Assembly (NCBI GenBank): GCA_016197305.1 | Contig: JACPVZ010000078.1 | Coordinates: forward strand, 1-45,584 | Direction of reading: 5' to 3' | Length of the DNA: 45,584 bases | DNA from: Nitrosomonadales bacterium | Lineage (GTDB): Bacteria > Pseudomonadota > Gammaproteobacteria > Burkholderiales > Gallionellaceae | Part shown: positions 42,350-45,584 of the stretch, one piece after another | Position numbering within the stretch: position 1 is the stretch's first letter | How the letters are laid out: every line of letters starts with the position of its first letter | Translations under genes and position numbers: made by a program | Notes under the pieces: generated by a model | The model's input: the letters and a program-made list of their open reading frames with translations, nothing else | Databases searched by the model: none | Told to the model about the DNA's origin: nothing

Positions 42350-43533
42350 TGGAAGACACAGTAAAACAGCAGCAGTCAGGCAATGCCGCGCTCAGGATAT
42401 TGGTGGTGGACGATACGACGGCCAACCTGAATCTGCTGCGTGCAGCGCTGACCAAGGTGGGACATAGCGTGATTACCGCGACCAGCGGCGAGGAGGGGCT
42501 GCGGTTGTTCGCCGAACAGCAGCCGGACTTGGTGTTGATGGATGTGATGATGCCGGGCATCGGCGGCATCGAAGCCACCAGGCGGATACGTGCCCAACAT
42601 CCCCTGCATTGGGTGCCCATCATTTTCATCAGCGCGCTCGATCAGCTCGATGACATGGTACGAGGCCTGGAGGCGGGAGGCGATGATTACCTGGCCAAGC
42701 CGGTCGATTTGAAGTTGTTGATGGCGAAGATCAGGGCGATGCAGCGTATCTCGGTGCTGGAACGCAGCCTGAGCGAGGCCAACGCAGAGCTCAGCGTCTA
42801 CCATGAGGCCTCCGAGCGCGATCTGGATATGGCGCGCGAGCTGATGGAGCGCGTGATGACGGGATCTTCGATGCAGGTAAGGGGCATCGAGTCCTGGGTG
42901 CAGCCGACCACGAACCTGAGCGGCGATATGGTGATTACCCAGAGATATCTTGCCGACCGCGACTATATGCTATGCGCGGACGCGATGGGACATGGCTTGC
43001 CTGCCGCGCTGCCGCTGATGCCGCTGGCGCAGGTATTCGCCGCGATGACGCAAAAAGGATTTACCGTGTCGGCAATCGCACGGGAAATGAACGTGCGCCT
43101 GAGGAATCTGCTGCCGGTCGGAAATTTTGTCGCGGTCACGCTGTTGAGCGTGGATCGAGCCAACCGGGTCATGGAGCTCTGGAACGGCGGCAGTCCGGAC
43201 GCACTGTTGCTGGATGCCGGCGGCAACGTGGTGCGCCGGTTAAAGTCGCGTCATCCGGCCATCGGCGTGCTGAATGCGAATGAATTCGATGCCAGCACCG
43301 AGACGTTGCAATGGAACGGGGAAAGCTGGCTGATGTGCCATACCGACGGGCTCACCGATGCGTCCAATGCCCAAGGTGAAGAATTTGGCATGGCGCGCGT
43401 CCTCGCCTCGTTGCAGGGCGGCGATCCATTCCAGTCGCTGCGGCGGGCTGTCACCGGGCACCTCGACGGGCATGCGGCACACGATGATATTTCGCTCGTG
43501 GCCGTTAGCCTGGACGGTGCGGAATGCGTTTAA
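42346..43533 (+). CDS. Receiver-SpoIIE/PP2C phosphatase (RsbU-like response regulator)
   Basis: A 395-residue response regulator. Residues 15-130 form a receiver (ILVVDDTTANLNLL, LVLMDVMMPGIGG, YLAKPVD), then a coiled linker, then a SpoIIE-type PP2C Ser/Thr phosphatase (170-390) with the metal residues in NLSGDMV, CADAMGHGLPAAL, HTDGLTDA and HDDISLV. Such proteins usually dephosphorylate a STAS anti-sigma antagonist, but no STAS or anti-sigma kinase gene lies in this window. The start overlaps the preceding stop as ATGA; an extension to 42250 is rejected. It is the last gene of the signalling cluster. The 128 bases after it hold only a short hairpin (43571-43583) without a T-run. Confidence 0.94.
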   Translation: MMEDTVKQQQSGNAALRILVVDDTTANLNLLRAALTKVGHSVITATSGEEGLRLFAEQQPDLVLMDVMMPGIGGIEATRRIRAQHPLHWVPIIFISALDQLDDMVRGLEAGGDDYLAKPVDLKLLMAKIRAMQRISVLERSLSEANAELSVYHEASERDLDMARELMERVMTGSSMQVRGIESWVQPTTNLSGDMVITQRYLADRDYMLCADAMGHGLPAALPLMPLAQVFAAMTQKGFTVSAIAREMNVRLRNLLPVGNFVAVTLLSVDRANRVMELWNGGSPDALLLDAGGNVVRRLKSRHPAIGVLNANEFDASTETLQWNGESWLMCHTDGLTDASNAQGEEFGMARVLASLQGGDPFQSLRRAVTGHLDGHAAHDDISLVAVSLDGAECV

Positions 43534-43661
43534 GCCGGGCGGGAGCGAAGTGGGCAGGGCGCCTGGCGTTGCTGGCAGCCAGCCCCGGCGCAATGTCAAG
43601 GTCGGCAGATAAGGATAACGTCGCTGCGCAGGCTGGCCGCCCCATATCGTCGGCATTTAGC

Positions 43662-44501
43662 CTACTGCCGGGGCGACAGTCTCAGGCTGAGCACGCCGCC
43701 GGTGAGGATCAGTCCTATTCCGGCCCAGCCGCTCAACGGCAGCGCTTCATTCCACAGCAGCATGCCGAACAGGCTGGCGAACACCACGGTGCTGAACGAC
43801 AGGCTGCCGGCCACCAGGGTCTTGCCGGTGCGGTAGGCACGGGTCATCGCCAATTGCGCCAGCGTCGCGCTGCCGGCCAGACCGAGCAGGATAGACAGGC
43901 CGGTGGCGCTGATCGCATGGATTGTGTCGAACAGCATCAGCACGCCGCTGATCAGCGATGAGATCAGGCTGAAGTAGAACACCACGCGCCATTCCGGTTC
44001 TCCCAGCACGCCGAGCTGGCGCACGTTCAGCATCGCGATGCCGGCCAGGAAGCCGGAGATCAGCCCGAGCACGCCGGGGATCAACTGGTCGCGTTCCAGC
44101 GTCGGATGCAGCAACAGTACGACGCCGACGAAGGCCAGCACGATCGCGAACACCAGCGGCGCATGGAAACGTTCCTTGAGCACCAGCATCGTCAGCAGCG
44201 TGAGGAACAGCGGCGAGGTGTAGTTCAGCGTGACCGCGCTGGCCAGCGGCAGCACGGTGATGCAATAAAAGAACAGCAGCAGTGCGATGGTGCCGGAAAG
44301 GCCGCGCCACAGGTGGCCGCTCAGGTGCGCGGTGCGCAATGAGCCGCGTTGCTGGCGGGTGAGCGCATAGACCATCAGCAGGCCGAAGAAGGAGCGGTAG
44401 AACACCAGTTCGAGATTGGTGAAATACGCCGCGCCGAGTTTGACGAACACGCCCATGCAGCCGAACAGCAGGCCGGCGACCAGCATCCACAGCGCGCCCA
44501 T
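43662..44501 (-). CDS. DMT-superfamily (EamA) transporter
   Basis: An inner-membrane protein of 279 residues with ten hydrophobic helices in two EamA repeats (first ALWMLVAGLLFGCMGVFVKL to VGVVLLLHP; second GVLGLISGFLAGIAMLN to LILTGGVLSLRL). Relatives export amino acids, metabolites or drugs; substrate unknown. The ATG at 44501 lies only 7 bases from the end of the second repeat element, which replaces the native upstream region. It converges with the phosphatase gene. Confidence 0.9.
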   Translation of the reverse strand: MGALWMLVAGLLFGCMGVFVKLGAAYFTNLELVFYRSFFGLLMVYALTRQQRGSLRTAHLSGHLWRGLSGTIALLLFFYCITVLPLASAVTLNYTSPLFLTLLTMLVLKERFHAPLVFAIVLAFVGVVLLLHPTLERDQLIPGVLGLISGFLAGIAMLNVRQLGVLGEPEWRVVFYFSLISSLISGVLMLFDTIHAISATGLSILLGLAGSATLAQLAMTRAYRTGKTLVAGSLSFSTVVFASLFGMLLWNEALPLSGWAGIGLILTGGVLSLRLSPRQ

Positions 44502-45403
44502 GTTAGGCCGTCATTCCCGCGCAGGCGGGAATCCAGTGAGTGGAAGAATCCCCCGCGTAGCGGGGACGAAACCATAAAAGCATTTTGAATAACCAGGGTG
44601 CCGGGATACCACTCGACCATGATGTTGGGGTAATAGGTCAGCCAGATCGCGCCGTATTTCGGCAGTTTCCCGCCGTGGTAGCGCAGCACCTGTTCCTGCC
44701 ACTTGCCATATACCGGGCTGCCCGCCTTGCGCAGCGCGTTGCTGATGCCGACGGTCTGCACGCTGTACTGTTCGCCGAACTCCCATTTGAGGTCGTCGCA
44801 ATCGACGAAATTGCCCAGGCCGGGATGGAACGGCACGACGTGGTAGTCCTCCAGATATACCTCGATGAAGGTCTTCCAGTTGAACGCGTATTCGTCTACC
44901 TCGACGCGATCGAGCATATAGCCGGAAAAATCCAGGTCCTGCATCACGCCGATCTTGCCCAGGTCCCTGGCGATGTCGCGCGGGCCGGAAAACAGCAGGC
45001 CATTCCAGTTCTGCAGCGGGCTCTTGTTCAGGTTCAGGCAGGGATTCTGCGGAAAATGCGGGGCGCCGAGCAGTTCGCCATTGGTCTGGTAGGTCCAGCG
45101 ATGGATGGGGCAGACGATGTGCTGGGTGTTGCCACGGCCCTGCAGCATCGTGGCCTGGCGATGGCGGCAGATGTTGCTGAGTAATTCCACGCCGTGCGCG
45201 TTGTGCACCAGCATCTGCGCATTGCCGTCCAGCACGTGATAGTCGCCCGGATTGGGCACCATCAGCTCATGGCCGACATAGTTCGGGCCTTGCGCGAACA
45301 GCAGGCGCTGCTCCAGCTCGAGTATTTTGGGGTCGAAGTACCAGCTCAGTGGCGGCTGGAGAGGAACCTGGGTGAGTTGTTTGGTCGTGCTGATATCGGA
45401 CAT
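44375..45403 (-). pseudogene. Rieske-type ring-hydroxylating oxygenase alpha subunit, 3' truncated
   Basis: The frame begins at ATG 45403 (MSDISTTKQLTQVPLQPPLS) after a good ribosome site (AGGAAG). A Rieske [2Fe-2S] centre is complete: Cys79/His81 (CRHRQ) and Cys98/His101 (CPIHRW). The mononuclear iron ligands His188 and His193 are in EDYHVVPFHPG. Native sequence stops near residue 271 (YPNIMVEWYPGTLVI); the frame then reads through the repeat element (44509-44592) and out of frame into the transporter gene, ending at 44375. Family members are some 370 residues, so about 100 C-terminal residues are gone, with the region that should supply the carboxylate iron ligand. The remaining protein is probably inactive. 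The original substrate is unknown. Confidence 0.85.
44509..44592 (-). repeat. Second, partial copy of the MITE-like element
   Basis: The end at 44509-44536 matches the 28-bp end of the element at 31648 closely (ATTCCCGC-GCAG-GCGGGAAT hairpin). An inner hairpin (CCCCGC-GTA-GCGGGG, 44551-44565) lies at the same 19-base distance as in the first copy, and GCATTTTGAATAA echoes GCATGTTGAATGA of that copy. The opposite inverted end is missing. The element marks the point where the Rieske gene loses homology and lies 7 bases before the transporter ATG. Confidence 0.7.
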
Positions 45404-45517
45404 ACCCACATCTTCCTGGCAAAAAGGTGAATACGGTTGTGAAACGGACCGCGATTGTCCCCTAAAACGCGGGTCGAGGGCAACAAGAACTTGGGCCGGG
45501 AAGGGGCATTGAAACAT

Positions 45518-45542
45518 CACACTGGGCTTTACGCCCAGTGTG
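45518..45542. other. Perfect 10-bp stem-loop at right edge
   Basis: CACACTGGGC and GCCCAGTGTG pair perfectly around a 5-base loop (TTTAC). Neither side has a clear T-run. It lies about 115 bases upstream of the Rieske start and could be the terminator or 3' end of a gene beyond the window, or an upstream regulatory hairpin. The 181 bases right of the Rieske start hold nothing else I can support. Confidence 0.5.
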
Positions 45543-45584
45543 TGTGGCGCAATGAATTCAACTTGGGGTTACACCTTGTAGTGG

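Noticed and set aside
45440-45500. Third degenerate copy of the MITE-like repeat
   Set aside because: GTCCCC and CGCGGG occur near each other but the hairpin and end sequence do not match well enough.

Overview
The window is about 45.6 kb of GC-rich chromosome, probably from a betaproteobacterium. The evidence is the housekeeping gene content and arrangement: yhdP-nitrilase-tldD, ribF-ileS-lspA-ispH-thiO, waaF next to an algC-type mutase, ilvE with a zf-CHCC zinc-finger gene, and glnE. The many c-di-GMP and two-component genes would suit a free-living Nitrosomonadales/Gallionellaceae-like organism, but that placement is an inference from gene content. No prophage, integrase, CRISPR array or rRNA was seen. 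One tRNA, tRNA-Thr(CGT), is present.

Left part (1-12952). A partial TPR-like reading frame runs off the left edge on the minus strand. It is followed by alaS and a small stand-alone receiver that has lost its phosphoacceptor Asp. A minus-strand block then holds an EAL-HDOD protein, a phosphomanno/phosphoglucomutase, a heptosyltransferase, a zinc-finger protein and ilvE. A membrane adenylate cyclase on the plus strand converges with glnE at zero spacing.

Middle part (13006-28633). This is mostly conserved housekeeping: envelope protein YhdP, a nitrilase-family amidase, TldD, an acyltransferase of lower GC, riboflavin kinase, IleRS, signal peptidase II, IspH and ThiO. After these come tRNA-Thr and a membrane diguanylate cyclase.

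Efflux block (28732-32966). This is a MacAB-like ABC export system. The adaptor gene has an internal deletion plus frameshift and looks broken. The ATPase and two permeases are intact. A 114-bp MITE-like element with 28-bp inverted ends sits directly in front of the second permease start.

Signalling block (33085-43533). Five genes on the plus strand are chained by ATGA overlaps or a few bases. They are a 48-codon small ORF, a REC-REC-PAS-PAS-HK-REC kinase, a UrtA/AmiC-type periplasmic binding protein with no transporter, a 1714-residue dCache-HAMP-PAS3-HK-REC-Hpt-REC-EAL protein, and a REC-SpoIIE/PP2C phosphatase. I read this as one multistep phosphorelay that senses a small ligand and feeds both c-di-GMP hydrolysis and a Ser/Thr phosphatase output. 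It is the most unusual system in the window.

Right edge (43662-45584). A DMT-family transporter gene and a Rieske oxygenase gene are both on the minus strand. The oxygenase has lost its C-terminal part at a second copy of the MITE-like repeat, which also abuts the transporter start codon.
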